The notes: a model not told the origin generated them from the sequence alone. Counted from the stretch's first letter, positions 12,924 to 25,742 are shown. The stretch: 64,000 nucleotides of DNA from Loxodes magnus (GCA_946699065.1 CAMPDV010001077.1:79144-143143); one strand, 5' to 3'. Translations and numbers: made by a program.

Positions 12924-13780
12924 ATGGAGTCTTAAAATCTTGTTCCCGGCTTTTTCTTGAGCAAAGAAGAGAAAAAAGCTCTAGAGAAAAAGCAGGCATA
13001 AAAAAGTATCAAGAGTCTTCTTCTCCCCACTTACAAAACTAATAAAGAACCTAATAACTATAATAAACACCTCCTAAAGTAATAAAAAGAAAGGAATCTA
13101 ATATAATAACAGGAAAGGAACTTCCATCAAAGATAATTAAAAAGGAAATCAATATTTAACAGTTAGTATTTGAAATATCCAATCTCTAGGAAGAGATTAA
13201 AGGGCTTAAGTAGGAAAATTAAGAACTAAGAAATTTATTATCGCTTGGATAAGATAACTCAGAGATTAGAATTATTAATTAAGAAAGGGAACTCCAAGCA
13301 TATTGGAACATTTAAACTGAACATAGATAAGAAACAGCAAGGCTTGGAAATATCGTATAAAAACAAGAGTTGGAGCTTATTAAGCAAAAGAATATTAGCA
13401 CAAACATAATTAGTTAGACAAATTAAATGGAATTAGAATAAAAAGAGGTTATAAATCGAAAACCAATCAGGTAAGTAAGGAAGAAATGCTACTACTGTAA
13501 GAGTAAGTGACATTTGTACAAGAATTGCTAAAAATTTTAGAATTTCAAGAAAAAATTTTGGCGTAAAGAATAATAAAAATACTAGAGGTTCTATTGCAAC
13601 TAGCATAGAGATATTTACAGAAGAAAATGATGTGAAGTACCTTTTGAAATAATAAGAACAAGAAATCAAAGAAATTGAGAAGACCTTAGTGAAGATAATT
13701 TCATTAGAAAGTCAAGAATGATGAGAAGTGTTGCTGATAAAACAACTTATTTTAAACAGTGTCCAGATTGGCACTGTTGA
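12924..13780 (+). CDS. Gag/ORF1-like coiled-coil protein with CCHC zinc knuckle (copy 2)
   Basis: ATG 12924 opens a basic N-terminus. A predicted 34-nt intron (13079-13112, GTAATA...AACAG) restores the frame of the next exon. A coiled coil follows (about 13141-13400, N-L-Q-E-E-I-K), then a CCHC knuckle C-Y-Y-C-x4-H-x4-C at 13487-13528, then a basic F-K-K-K-F-W tail. Such proteins bind nucleic acid as Gag or LINE ORF1 products. The Trp before the knuckle His is TGA here and TGG in the 46-kb copy, direct support for the code. A run of four A at 13197-13201 adds one base relative to the homologue, so the frame shifts by +1: decay, sequencing error or programmed shifting. The last in-frame TGA is at 13778-13780, at the foot of a hairpin. 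No RT is adjacent, so it may be non-autonomous or domesticated. Confidence 0.6.
13755..13778 (+). other. Hairpin overlapping the stop of Gag/ORF1-like copy 2
   Basis: AACAGTG (13755-13761) pairs perfectly with CACTGTT (13772-13778); the loop ends GATTGG. The TGA taken as stop begins at the last stem base. The 46-kb homologue has a different stem but a loop ending AATTGG. Confidence 0.55.
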
Positions 13781-13913
13781 ACATTTTAATTTCATTATCA
13801 TTATTAAATAATAGTAAAATTAAAAGTTTACTATGTAATTTTAAAAATTTTTATTATATGTATAGTTATATTAAAATTATGTACGAATTATTTAAAAATT
13901 AGATAATTAAAAA

Positions 13914-14184
13914 GATTATGGGAGCTGAAGTTGATTCTCATAAAACCTTTTAGCTTTTTGGATAAGGTCAAGTTCCTATCCACTGAGAAGGTCCATGGCT
14001 AGAGTCATTCTCAGCAGAAAAACAAAATCTTTCCATTTATTCACTCTTGCTAGCAACTTGAAGGCTCCTTGTTATGGAATTCCCTGGTTGAAGCTATTGA
14101 ATTAAGCAGCAGAAAATCCTCTCTATATGCATTGAGAGAGTGTCCTAAGTCGTCTAGCTGGAAAGGAGTTTCCAGTCCCTCGAA
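13914..14184 (+). ncRNA. Structured RNA locus, family member 1 (about 270 nt)
   Basis: A GC-rich island whose order of blocks matches 31018-31304. (1) GGGAGCTGA. (2) A hairpin around a central CAAG. (3) The box CTGAGAA-r-GTCC-x-TGG followed by AGAGTCATT. (4) A helix near 14060-14095. (5) The terminal hairpin TGGAAAGGAGTTTCCA, which in the other copy is CGGAAAGGAGTTTCCG: both bases of the closing pair change together. Box 3 resembles the CR-I region of eukaryotic RNase P/MRP RNAs, but I cannot find the partner strand of helix P4, so the class is open. A T-rich, poor polymerase-III-like end follows. It lies just 3' of the zinc-knuckle gene. Confidence 0.5.
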
Positions 14185-14189
14185 AGAGA

Positions 14190-14786
14190 AATTTTAAAGT
14201 TTATAATTAATTAATTGTAAACTGCTTATTACTCCTAAGGATAATATTTAAAGATTTAAAATACTTAATTGAAAAGATTTGCTTGCTTGTTTGTAGAATT
14301 TAAATAAGTGAGTATTAATAAATATTCGAAAATAGTTCCCATTTCAGTTAAATATCTAAATCAAAATAGGCGAAAAGAAAACAAGTAAAATTATCATTAT
14401 ATAGTACAAAACTGAGGAAGACTGGCGAAGTATTTAGTAAAGGAAATGATTTTCAATTAGTTTAAGTATTTACCAAGGTGGTATCACTATATCTCGATAT
14501 TGCTATTATTATATAGAAATATAAATAAAATATAGGCATTAAAAAATATAAAATTTGTATTAATTTTTAAGATAAGACTAAAATTAAAATATATAAATGT
14601 AAAAAATAAATAAATTAAATATAAATAAGAGCTTAATAAACTGCTTAGCTATAAGCATTAAATAATATCTATTTTAGCAAATTTATTATTTTATTAATTT
14701 TACTTTGTTTTCATTTAAACAAATTCTCTTTATTTTAATTTATAATATAATTAATAAAAATCTATAAGCTTGTTTTAGTTTAATAA
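14190..14786. other. AT-rich spacer
   Basis: No recognisable gene, repeat copy or RNA-like island seen between the structured RNA and the next gene. Confidence 0.4.
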
Positions 14787-16700
14787 ATGGATTAGTCAAA
14801 TTATAAAAGTCATAAAAAATAATTTTGTTCTTAGAAAAAAATTCCTAAGATAATTCAATGTAATTGCTTAATGTGTTCAAAGTGTATTAAAATTGGCCTT
14901 ATGTCGCTCAATAAATGTTTTGTAAAACACATTAGTAAATATTTAAAGGCTAAATATCTGAGTTAAAAGACTAGATTTCAACTGAAAATTTGAGAAGAGC
15001 ATAATGAGTTTCAATAAAAAGCAAAGCTAAATGAAAATTTAAAGAATTATTTGCAAATATTTAAATAATAAAAGATATAGCAAATTAGCTTCATTAAAGT
15101 TTAGTGATGTTCTAAAAACTCTCTTCTAATATCATCAATTAAGTATGTTCTTCAAACCACAAATAATATTAGAGGGCAATCATAAAATAATATAAGAAAA
15201 ATCGAAGAAATAATTTAAAATTTAGAAAAAACATTACATTTACCATCATAAACCAGATAGTAATAAGAAAAAATAGTAGCATTATTACAAATAATTAAAT
15301 ATCAATATGAGCAGATAAAGTTAATTATTTAGAAATATAACTAAGTTAAAAATGAAGAAGTAAATGTTAATTAAATTTCAGATCAGTTAATTAAAATTAT
15401 TTTATCATTATGAATTTATTGCGGAAAAGTGCAGAATTAAAATCCATAAAATTATAATATTGCAGATATATTAAATAAATATTTTAAATAATAAAGTAAA
15501 TATGATTTTACACTATTAACAGTAGAGAATGTTGCTAAGTTCTTAGAAAAATTTTAAAATAAAGCTTTAGAAAATACTAATTTGCAAGAAAAACCTTTAA
15601 ATTTTTCTAACATATGTAATAATTAAGATATTTTGATTAAATTCAAACAGTTATCAAGTTAAGGTTTGATAAAAAATTGAATGATATCATAGAATTATCT
15701 AAGGCTGATATCAAAGTAGAATAAGCTTCTGCAAATGCGATAACAATCTTAAAATGCATGAACTATATCTTTATACAAAAAAATTTAGAGGGAATAAGAA
15801 TCTAAGGGGCTAATTTGAGTGAATCAAATTTTCAAGATTGTAATCTAAGAAATTCAAATTTATAAGTGGTCAATCTAAGAAATATGAAGAATGCGAAGCT
15901 AATCAACTGCAATTTAAATGGAGTAAATTAAACTAAGAAGTAATACGAATTGCCTTAATTTCTTGATACTTTGTTGAAACATATGGATTGAATTTATTCG
16001 ACAGAGGTCATGAGTGACTAGAAATAATCATATCAGAAATTAACGATTCGACTATAAAGATTTTGGATTTTCTGAGTGATTTCTATAAGAGTACTTTGAC
16101 CGAACGAGCGAATGAAGCTGTAAAGAGGGAAAAGAAATAAAAAGTTTCGGGAAGTTATGCCAGTACAATATAAGTATGGGAATTTTTGAATGTGACCTTA
16201 AAATCTACTTTTATGGGACACATGAATTATGCTAGATCGGTAGTGGAAAAAATTATCAGAAATTGATCGTCTCGGAAAGTTCTGATTAAACTATAAAATA
16301 TGAACATTTTTAATTAGTTAATCTATTCGAACTCTCTAAGGATATCAAGATTCGATAAGAACAATAGAATCAACTTATGAAAAAAACTCATAATATCTGA
16401 ATTTCATTACAAAAAAATCAAAATAGGAAATTTTTCAATAAAAAAATACGAACTTTAAGGTCATACAAATTTAGTGATAATGTTAGTAATAACAACTGAT
16501 AATAAGTTTATAATATCTGGATCATATGACACATTATAAAAATATGGAATTTCTAAACAGATGAGAGGTTAATATTATTACTCTGACATTAGGGAGAAAT
16601 TTATGAATTAATGCTAACTGGAGATATAAAAGGAGTAATATCAGGTGGATAAGAGAAATAGATAAGGAAGTGAAATATTCAAAATTATTACAAGATCTTA
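14787..16700 (+). pseudogene. Decaying Cys-rich/coiled-coil/pentapeptide/WD40 protein gene
   Basis: ATG 14787 starts a Cys/His-rich stretch (C-N-C-L-M-C-S-K-C followed by further Cys and His, loosely B-box/RING-like), then a long coiled coil to about 15650. Removing a predicted 29-nt intron (15664-15692, phase 1, like the WD40 family intron) leads into a pentapeptide-repeat region at 15780-15930 with A-N-L-S-E, S-N-F-Q-D, C-N-L-R-N, S-N-L-Q and C-N-L-N-G. WD40 motifs follow but only in shifting frames: I-I-S-E-I-N-D-S-T-I-K-I near 16030 and L-Q-G-H-T-N-L-V plus I-I-S-G-S-Y-D near 16450-16540. The WD part is clearly broken; the N-terminal half may still be intact. Pentapeptide repeats fold as a right-handed beta-helix. 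It is the only WD40 locus here with long extra N-terminal domains. Confidence 0.5.
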
Positions 16701-17219
16701 AAGATGATTAAATATAAAAGAAGGTAAGTATATAATTTAAATATAAATAGGAGTGAATTTAGAGTGAATTACAATAAAAATCTTCTATTCAAATAGTAAC
16801 TTGTAGTTTTGAGAAAATAGGAACGAGTGAAAACATCAAGCAAATGTTGATAATGAAGTAAGTTTGAGAATATGAATTTAAAAATGAAATTCATTGAAAT
16901 TTAAATTAATACCTTAAAAGATACGAAGCAACCTAAAGTAATTTTAGCTTAACAACAGTCAAAGTTTTCATAATAAATAAAAAGCATAAACTTAAATTAT
17001 TTTTACTTTGATTTTTTAACTATTAATTATTTAGGTATGGATATAAAATTTTGGTACTTTAAAATTATATAAAAAATAAAAAAACAATAAACTAACTTTT
17101 ATTATAAATTATACTTTTTAAAAAATTAAAAAAATATTTCTGTTTTAATTTTTGTAAATTTGTAATAAGACAATAAAAATAACGTTTAATTAAAAAAATT
17201 ATATGTTTATGAAAATATA

Positions 17220-17700
17220 ATTTGCTAAAAAGCTCTGGATTTTGGACTTCCGGAGATCAGTTAGTACAAACAGCAATATCCTCAAGAGAAGTTATTTTAC
17301 TATTAAAAATTTGAATAAAGAGTTATTAAATTAAAAAAAAATACATTAAATCTGTGATTCTTTTACAATTAAAGATTAAAGGAAGTAAACTAAATTATTT
17401 GGAAGATTTTTAAAAGATTAATTCTTTTGTTAAAAACAGTATATGATAGAAAATTAGAGAAGCTTGACAAAATATCTAAAGAATTAAGGATTTAAAAATT
17501 CATTGAATAAAAACAGAAAAAATCTGAAAAATTACAGAATTTTATTAAATATAATAATTTTATTGCCAAAAATCTTAATGTCTAGATAAAAAATAAGCAA
17601 TTCTTTATATTGAAATAATTTTATTTTAATAAATTTAAAAATGTAAGATATTTAATAAATATAAAAGAACAATATTTTATTTTTATCTTTACAATAATTT
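17220..17700 (+). other. Candidate coding segment, unknown
   Basis: A frame of about 160 codons gives a basic, helical product (K-L-E-K-L-D-K-I-S-K-E-L) with only one TGA. A weakly similar AT-rich segment near 19140-19230 shares the 'gccaaaaat' block and its surroundings. No family recognised. Confidence 0.25.
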
Positions 17701-19718
17701 AGCTCTTAGTCATATATAGTTAAAAATTGTTCTTAATTTTATATTTTCAATTCTGATTACAGAAATATTTTTTATTTTTCGAATCGTAAATTATAAAAGT
17801 ACAATCTTTTTTCGTTTTATTTCTTTAAATGAAAAAAAAATTTAAGATGCTTTATTTAAGAAAAATTAAAGAAATATGTTCTTATATAATGATTTTCTTT
17901 TTGATTACGCAATTTTTAATTATATATCTTTAATTTAATAATAAAAATAATATTTTATTTTACATTATTAATTAGATTTTTAAGTTTATTTTTACATTAT
18001 GCTTTGTTTTAATTTGAAAATAATTTACAATTAATTTATAATTTTCAGACTTATGAATATAAACTATCTTGATATTATTTTTCAATATGTTATAAATAAG
18101 AAAAATATAGAGACTAAAAATTAAATTCTTATAATATGTGATAAAATGTATAGAAATATCAATTTCTTTGGAATATTATTTTTATTTTGAATATAACTTA
18201 TCCTTTATAGAGATTAACATATTAAAACATAGACCAGTTACTTTTCTTCTATCCTCCTTACAGTATGCAAAATTTCTTAAAATATATTTAAAGCATTTAA
18301 ATTTCAATGAATAAAATTACGATGAAAAATAGTAAAAATATTTATTTGAAAGTTATAATTTTCGTAATTTAAATTTTTTCTTATTTGGGAAATAAATAAT
18401 TTTATTGTTTAAACTAAAGAAAATAATTTAATTTTCCTTTGTAAACTAATTTTTATGTATGAATAATATAAAATTTGAATTTTAAGTTGTTTTTAAGATT
18501 TGAACTTTAAAATATTGAAGTCATAAAATTATTTTGTTTAATTTGAAGTAAGTTTCAAAGTTTTTTGTTCAATTTCTTTAAATTATAGCATCTATTTAAA
18601 TTAAAAACATTTTTAATTGTTTTTTTAATTTGCATTTAGTTTTTTTAAATAATTAACAAATCTGTATTAAACCTACAAAATTTAAGCATCAATAACCTAA
18701 TAATTCTAAATCACTATTACTTCTAAATATTTTTTCAATCATTCGATAAATTTTTTCCAATTATCCGTAGCTTACTAAAATGCATTACAATCAACATCTA
18801 GTTATAAAAATGCAAAATAAGTCTTTAGTTATAATCCTAATATATTAAATAATTTGCAATTTTAGTAAGATAGTAAGTATAAAGATGATTAAAAAATAAA
18901 CTATTAAATTAATTTTTAAATTTTATGTTTAAAGATCTGATATACGAGTTATTATCCTTATATTATAAAAATACTTAAGCAAATTTAGGATATCTATACA
19001 TAATAATAGTTAAAGAAAGTAAAATCAGTTATTTTCGAAAATTTTAAAAAGTTTAATTATTTCTTAATCGGTTGCGTATAAATAAGAAAAATAGTAAAAA
19101 TTTAATTAAAAATTAATAAATTTATAGAATAAAAAGATCTTTAAAATTAAAGAATTTCATAAACATAATATTCTTAACGCCAAAAATTAATATCTTTGTT
19201 AAAAAAGTAAGCATTTCTTTATATAAAAGTGATTCTACTTAAATAATTAAATTATTAAAAAAAAACTTCATTTTATAATGATAATAATTTATCTAATTTA
19301 CAGTAATAAAAATAATTAAAGCTAAAATTTAGTAGAATTAGTCAAAATAAAAATAAAATTTAAACATTTAAAATTCTTAAGAAACTTCAATTTATTAATA
19401 ATTTTTATATTAATTCAGATGGAAAAATAAATATATATAATTTAAAAAAGATATAATTTTTAGATTATGAAATTTTAAAAGCATAACTATTAATAGTTAT
19501 ATTTTTAACATGTCTCTTAATAATTTAACAAGGATATATTACAAGGCATTTTACAAAAATACAAATTTCTATGTAAAATTCATATTATAAAATTTAAATT
19601 CTAACTGCAATCTTTTGAATACGTTCTCTTCAAGACATTAATTTTAATTAGGAATCACTTTAAATTTATGAATTAATAAGAAAATATTTAATATTTTTGC
19701 TTATATGATAAAAAACTA
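17700..19718. other. AT-rich region without a supportable gene
   Basis: Apart from the short segment near 19140-19230 resembling 17560-17625, I see no conserved motif, RNA-like island or long TGA-free frame. Confidence 0.35.
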
Positions 19719-21468
19719 ATGGAAAACTTAAGAAACTTTTCCCAAAAACCTTGAAGTGAATTTGTATCATTTGCAGATAATTTCTAGACTTAAGGAAAAT
19801 TAATTTCTAAACTTAAGCTTTAAACACAATAAGTTTGTCTTTTGTTTGGAGAAAAATTTTAATGTAAAATAAGCAAAGGATCAAATTTAAATTATCGAGA
19901 AATAAACTATCTAAAGAAAAATTCACAAATGAGACTTCCTTAAAGAAAATATTATTTTCTTTAAGATTAAAACTTAATCCTCTCAGGAATTGTCATTTTA
20001 CAATTAAGGTTGAATTATTTTATTTTTATAGTTCTTTTTATTAGTTTAATAAATTTATATTTAAATAGAAACTAAAATTAATTCTCTTTTTAATATTCTT
20101 TGAATAGTGCTTATATCTCTTTCTATTGCTTATAAGAATTTATTTACTTTTTTAGATTATTTAAATTCCAATCTTTTATTTTATTTAATATAGTACAATT
20201 TGTTAATCATAGTTAATTAATTTTACAAGTTATTTGCTTTATTATTATTTTGACATTTTTATAAATATTATAATCTATTTATTAATCTTGCTCCTTCATA
20301 AAAGTTTTTGTTTCTGTATAATGTTTCAATTTTAAATAATGTCAGTAAATATATCAAACTTATTAGTTGAAATTTTTTACTTATGCTATATGCTTTAAAT
20401 CTTAATCCTCAAAAGATCTATTATTTAATTCTAACAATGTGCAGAATAAACTTAATGAAAAGTTAACTTTTATTATTTAATTCTTATAAGCAACAAAGCT
20501 ATCTATATTTATACTAATAAATATTTAACTAATGAAACTATACATTCTCTCCATTTAGTAAAATATCTGTTTAAATAATAATTTAAAATAACTATAATTT
20601 ATAGTAAACATACTATTTTAAACTATAAAATGTAATAAAAATTATAAATTTAGAGTAAGTAATTTAAACATAGCAAAGATATTCTAGATAATAGAATATT
20701 AATAGATAATATATTAAACTTTTACTAATAAAATCATTATTTAATATAGGAAAATAGGTATTATGAGCAAAAGAATAAACATTTGGTAAACTAAATATGA
20801 TAAATAAATTAATTAATAAAGTGGTAGCATACTTTTATTTAAGATTAAAGTAAATCAAAATTAAAGATATTTTTACATCAAAATAAACACTTAATTTGAA
20901 AAATTAACAATTACTGATAAATCATAGTAAATAAACAGTCTTGCTAAGTTTTAGATATGAAACTTAATAATAGTATCGAAGTTAGAAAATTTTTTCAAAT
21001 GCTCATAAATTAATAATATCTCATGCCATTTAGATAATTCTCTTATCATAGTAAAGTATCATATATTGATTCTCACTTATATATAAATAATAAGAATATA
21101 AAAACTCATAAAGAAGGAGATTACTTATAAATTACTTGAAAAACAAGTAAAATTTAGAATGCTTTGAAAGGACTATCTAGATAATTGAAAAACGAAAAAC
21201 TTAAACCAATTAGGCTTTATTTAAAATCTTTGAAATATCCAAAAAAGACAATTGAAAATTAAAGGCAATAATTAAGTTTAAATATGATATCAAGTTAGAA
21301 AGAAGAAATTGTTTCTAGAATTTAAAAATAAAGAGAAAAATGAATTACCACTGAAGTTTCTTATTTAGAGATCATAAGGATGAAAAAGCCTTAAAAAATT
21401 TAAGAAGGGTTATTATAACTAAGATAATTTGCTAAGTAGCTGAAAGATTTATCAAATATTATTTTTTA
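19719..21468 (+). CDS. Probable multi-pass membrane protein, interrupted at its 3' end by a SINE-like element
   Basis: ATG 19719 opens a frame that runs to about 20960 with only two internal TGAs, far fewer than chance predicts. The N-terminal 85 residues are hydrophilic. Hydrophobic stretches follow, at about 19985-20060 (L-N-Y-F-I-F-I-V-L-F-I-S-L-I), 20120-20200 and 20225-20270, and then a Gln/Lys-rich soluble region. From about 20978 coding-like sequence continues in another frame to 21465; a 17-nt GT..AG segment at about 20937-20953 could be the intron joining them. The sequence stops at the left end of the SINE-like element at 21471, so the 3' end is probably displaced. Family not recognised. 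No duplicate in the window, unlike most of its surroundings. Confidence 0.4.
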
Positions 21469-21470
21469 AA

Positions 21471-21985
21471 GCCGCCATAGTTGTTCGAAGGTGAACAACA
21501 AGGTCATTTTCATCAGAGGTTGGGGAAGTTAAGTACCCATAATCGACTTTATGTCTTCCTCTGCTTTGTTTTGGCCTTGAGACATAAGATTCTTAGACCT
21601 TCGACACTGGCTTGGCTTGGCTTGGCTTATTTTTAATTCTGGAACGAAAAAGAAATAATATTGCGAGCTTCATCAGAGGTGGGGAAGTTAAGTACCCATA
21701 ATCGACTTTATGTCGTCCTCTGCTATTGTGATGCAATGAGACACAATCCTGCCATGTCCTTGGACCTCCAGCAAGTATTAAAGATTACGAGTATTCTAAA
21801 ATTATATCAGTATTGAACATTTTTATCAGTACTGAATAATTATACCAGTATTGAACAAGGTCTACCAGTATCTGATAATTTTATCAGTAAGAAACATTCT
21901 TGTCAGTATGAAACATTTTTTTTTAAAGAGCTACGCACCAACGAGAGTGCTACACGCTCTATAATCAAATTTATTTATTTATTTA
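21471..21985 (+). mobile_element. SINE-like dimeric retroposon, copy 1 (full length)
   Basis: A GC-richer element of about 515 bp. It begins CCATAG, then a hairpin with stems GTTGTTC and GAACAAC. Two related units follow (about 21519-21625 and 21665-21770). Each starts CAGAGG, contains GGGGAAGTTAAGTACCC, closes with CCTCTG and ends in a CCT-xx-GAC segment. A stretch of repeated 'atcagta' words follows, and the element ends in (TTTA)n. Internal dimerism plus a simple-repeat tail is typical of SINEs. The 9-mer GAAGTTAAG also occurs in ciliate 5S rRNA, so a 5S-type origin is possible but unproven. Copies: 37797-38252 (minus) and 43320-43475. Confidence 0.65.
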
Positions 21986-21989
21986 AGTG

Positions 21990-22383
21990 AATAAATTATT
22001 TTAATTAAAGGACTGATTGTTGATATAACTATGCTTGACTTTCTTAAAGTTAAATTATAATTATTTATTATTTGATAAATCTTAATCCACTTAAGGTATC
22101 TATTTTAACTATATGGTTTTTAAGTAAAATATTATATTACATGGTTTATTATTGAATAATTAAGTGAATATATGAGAATACTATTATTTCTCTTTGTTAT
22201 TATTATTTTACCTAAGATATATTAAACTCTAATGTTAATAGCTTACTTTATAAAGTGTTAAAGTAATTTTATAGACTTTATATTGTTTTGATAATTTTCT
22301 ATTTAGAACTAATTATCTAGGCCCAAAAAGTTATTCTTGATGCCTTAATTTAAGCCTGGCTTATTATTATATTGGTTCAACTT
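21990..22383. other. AT-rich spacer before the duplicated region
   Basis: No gene, RNA-like island or additional copy recognised. Confidence 0.4.
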
Positions 22384-25300
22384 ATGTAAGATGAATGGTA
22401 ATAGAAAATAAATAAAAAGTATGATAGATTGAGTATAATTATATGGTTTACTAATAATAACTGCAAGTATTATTATTATATCATACAATTACTTATTATA
22501 ATCTATTTAACATTAATTTTAATTATTATATCCTTTTATAAACTAAATACTATTTATATTTTTAATTCCTATATCATTTAACATTTGTAACACCATAATA
22601 AATTTTTTTATTTAAAAGTATTAGGGATTTCAATAACTTTAAGTTTCATTATAACTTAGATTATTAAAAAGAATATTCAATTACAAAGAAAAAAGTGCTT
22701 AAGTATAAAATAAAAAAATCTGTAGGAGTATCATTAATTGCTTCTCTCAATCTTAGTATACTAAATAATCTCCTAAAATCATTAAAAAAATTAAATTCAT
22801 ACCTAGGAGGAAATAAATTTATGCTCTAAGAGAGATTCTTAATATGATTGTCTTGAGGTCTGTAGCTATGTTTACTTTATGCTTTAATGAAACTTACTCA
22901 AAGTTAATATAGTAACGTAAGGCAAGACTTATAATGGAATATTTCTTGTACTGTGGATACTAATGAGATTGGCAATTATCTTTCCGAATTAAATTTATTT
23001 AGCAATAAATTAAAAATTAATCCTTATATCTAATCTATTATATCCTTAATAGGTTATTTTCTTTCTTATCTAGCAAAGTTTAAGGTTTTATAGTATTGTA
23101 ATTTAATAATAGCTTGAAAGTAATAAATTATAGAAGCTATTCTATTAATTTTAGCTTTAATAAATGAGATTTATTTTATTTTAAGTTATTTAGTTTAAAA
23201 ATAACTAAAAATAGATGAAAATATCTAGATTATGTAAAAAGGGATATGTAATAATTAAGTAGCAGTTAGTAAAATAGCAAAACTAGTTACTTTAATAGAG
23301 AATTATAGGGAACTTTCTCTTCACTAAATTATAATAAAGATTAATTTAGATTTGAATTATAAGTATGAAGCATATATTACATAATACATTTTATATCATT
23401 AATCATATTAATTATATATAAGTATAAACAGAAACATTAGAGAATACTACTTTAATTTTAGACTAAATAAAACATCATTATTGATGTTAAAAAATTAAAT
23501 TAATCAAACAAATTACAATTATAATTAATTTAATTTTACATTAATGCAGCTAAGATTAAATAAAAACTAAATAAACCAACAAATTAAAAAGGAAAGTAGA
23601 TAAAAATAGCAAAAAAACTCAACCGCAAATTAAAATTATATGTTAAGATATAAGAAATTGGCTTTTTTATTAAAAGGAAATTATAAAATCCTGACGGAAT
23701 GATAAATTTATATTGCCATTCATGAAATCTTAACTTCAATTATGAATAACCAATTAGGATGCTTAGCTTGTATTAGATATTAATAATGTACTAAAGTATA
23801 AATCAAAAACATGACAAAAAGTAAAATAAAAATAATGGATTGTAAGGGATTTTGGAAATAGATATTTATTAAAACTCTTATAACGTAGAATAGTAAATTA
23901 AAATATATTTGAATTAATCCTTTTTTGAGAAATATAAAATTTTAGAAATACTGAGAAGTTTGGAAAGTAGAATAATTTGCAAATGTTCTCATTAGATGTA
24001 AGACTAAGTCGAGATAAATAACGAAAGCTTAAATTTAATAAAAATTAATATAATCTAATATCTAATAATATTTATTAATTTGAAAAATATAAGAAATAAG
24101 CATTACTTTTCGAAGATGAATTATGAGATTTTTTACATATGACTAAAGCAAACTTTACTCCGAATCGTTTATTTGAGAGTAGTAGCAAAGAATTTAAAAA
24201 AATATAACTTGTTATGAATTGATTCTATTATTTAGTATAGGAAAAAAAGTAATTACTATAAGAACTAAAATTAAAAAAATAATAATCTAATAAATTACTT
24301 TTTTAGATTCTAAAAGTATAAACAAAAATCTTTTACTTAAAATTGCTAAAATTAACTCATTTTTATATAAATCTGTGACATTAAGAAGATACTGACTGTA
24401 TATTTAAAAGAAATAATTCTACGGAAAGTTACAATGAAGATGCGTTTTAAATATTTGATACAGAATTAATAAACAATAAACATTATCCAACAAAATTAAC
24501 TTATAAATTCAGGAAAAAGACTAGAAAATGAAAAATAAAAAAATAAAGTTAAACTTAAAATATTAGAAATTATAGATATTCAACTATAAATAAATTAAAA
24601 GCTACAAATTCAATTTTGCAAAGCAAAATATCTAATAAATACTTCTTCCATTAGGATCAACTGGAATAGGAAAATTTAAACTATTAAAAATATTTAATAA
24701 TATGATACTACTAATTAAGTAAAATCCTGGAAATTATAAGAAATTGGCATAATTCCTAAACATACTAACACCTTATTCATTTCATAATTTACCAGCTTTT
24801 AGTAATTGATTAACTGTTTCAAAATAAAAATAAAGAAAGAGTGAAAATAATTAAAATGAGGTAGATTATTAATAGTAGACTAAATAAATATGTTAGCATC
24901 ATATATTTGAAAATTTATAAATAATATTAAAAGAAATTGCTAATAAATAGGTACCAATTGGAAATTACAATATAATATATGTTGGTGCCTTAGGATGAAT
25001 ACTACCAATAAATGAAATTTATTATATTGATTTAAAAAAGTTAAAGATTGTTCAGATTTAATAGTTGGATTGTTATGTTCCAATTTAATAAATATAATAA
25101 TTTACTTACGATAAGAAATAAGGTAATAAATTAAGAATTTTATTCGTTCATAGGATTGCCGAAAAACTAGAAATTAATAGAGATTCATTCGCTAATAAAC
25201 GCATTGATAGAAAACCTTAGATCTATTGTCAGCAATACATTAAGTAAAATAAATTTGAATGGAGTTTGATTAAATAACTTTTGATGCGAAAGATGATTGT

Positions 25301-25440
25301 ATATGCTTCCAAAATATCAACAAAGAAAAATGAAATCATAAAGTAAGTTAGATTATGCATAACGTACTTTTAGACATTCATATCTTTCTTGTATTTTTAA
25401 ATATTTAATCTTATAAATGAATCGATATAAAAATTAATAT
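22384..25440 (+). repeat. Segmental duplication block 1, unit 1
   Basis: About 3 kb nearly identical to 33725-36735, with scattered substitutions and small indels (for example 23 nt missing from unit 2 near 34318). It begins near 'atgatagattgagtataatt' in both units. With block 2 it forms tandem units of roughly 10-11 kb. Confidence 0.85.
22855..25290 (+). pseudogene. Decayed transporter-like gene, unit 1
   Basis: At about 22905-22990 one frame reads V-R-Q-D-L-Q-W, later D-T-N-E-I-G-N-Y-L-S-E-L. This resembles the coupling segment of ABCB-type ABC exporters (R-Q-D-I-G-W-F-D..E-I-G-E-L). Hydrophobic stretches follow. At about 24645 a glycine-rich G-S-T-G-I-G-K looks like a weak P-loop but lacks the usual Ser/Thr after Lys and is too far downstream for a compact half-transporter. 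Unit 2 has frame-breaking differences (23-nt deletion, +2 nt near 36230), so neither copy looks functional. The ABC link rests on one motif. Confidence 0.3.
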
Positions 25441-25742
25441 TCTAGTCTACCACTCTAGCAATTAAAAAACAGGCTTCTCATTTTAGTCTATAAAGCTAAA
25501 TTTCTACTTTTTATTATTATTGCAGTTTAATGTATTTATTTAAAGATATTCCTTCAAGAAAGATTACTTTTTGAGCTACTTAAATCTATTTTTTAAATAA
25601 AATTTGGTTTTTTTCTTACTTTTATATATTAAAAAATAAAGACATTGAAGATTGTAGCTTATTGGCTTAATTTACTTATGATTTCATCTGTAAGAAAAAT
25701 AAATAAAAATAGAAATTAAATTTTTGATTTGATCTTTGAACT

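Noticed and set aside
13955-13990. Resemblance of the structured RNA to the 5' end of U2 snRNA (CTTTTTGG-x-TAAG-x-TCAAGT)
   Set aside because: The U2 branch-recognition GUAGUA is missing and the second copy of the RNA (31018) does not keep the similarity, so it is probably chance.
21519-21570. 5S rRNA gene suggested by GAAGTTAAG within the SINE-like units
   Set aside because: The rest of 5S (terminal helix, C box) is absent and the unit is a repeated CAGAGG...CCTCTG hairpin; at most a distant 5S origin.
24640-24680. Walker A P-loop in the transporter-like remnant
   Set aside because: The Lys is followed by Phe rather than Ser/Thr, the spacing to the coupling segment is too large, and the two copies differ in frame. 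Kept only as a weak hint.
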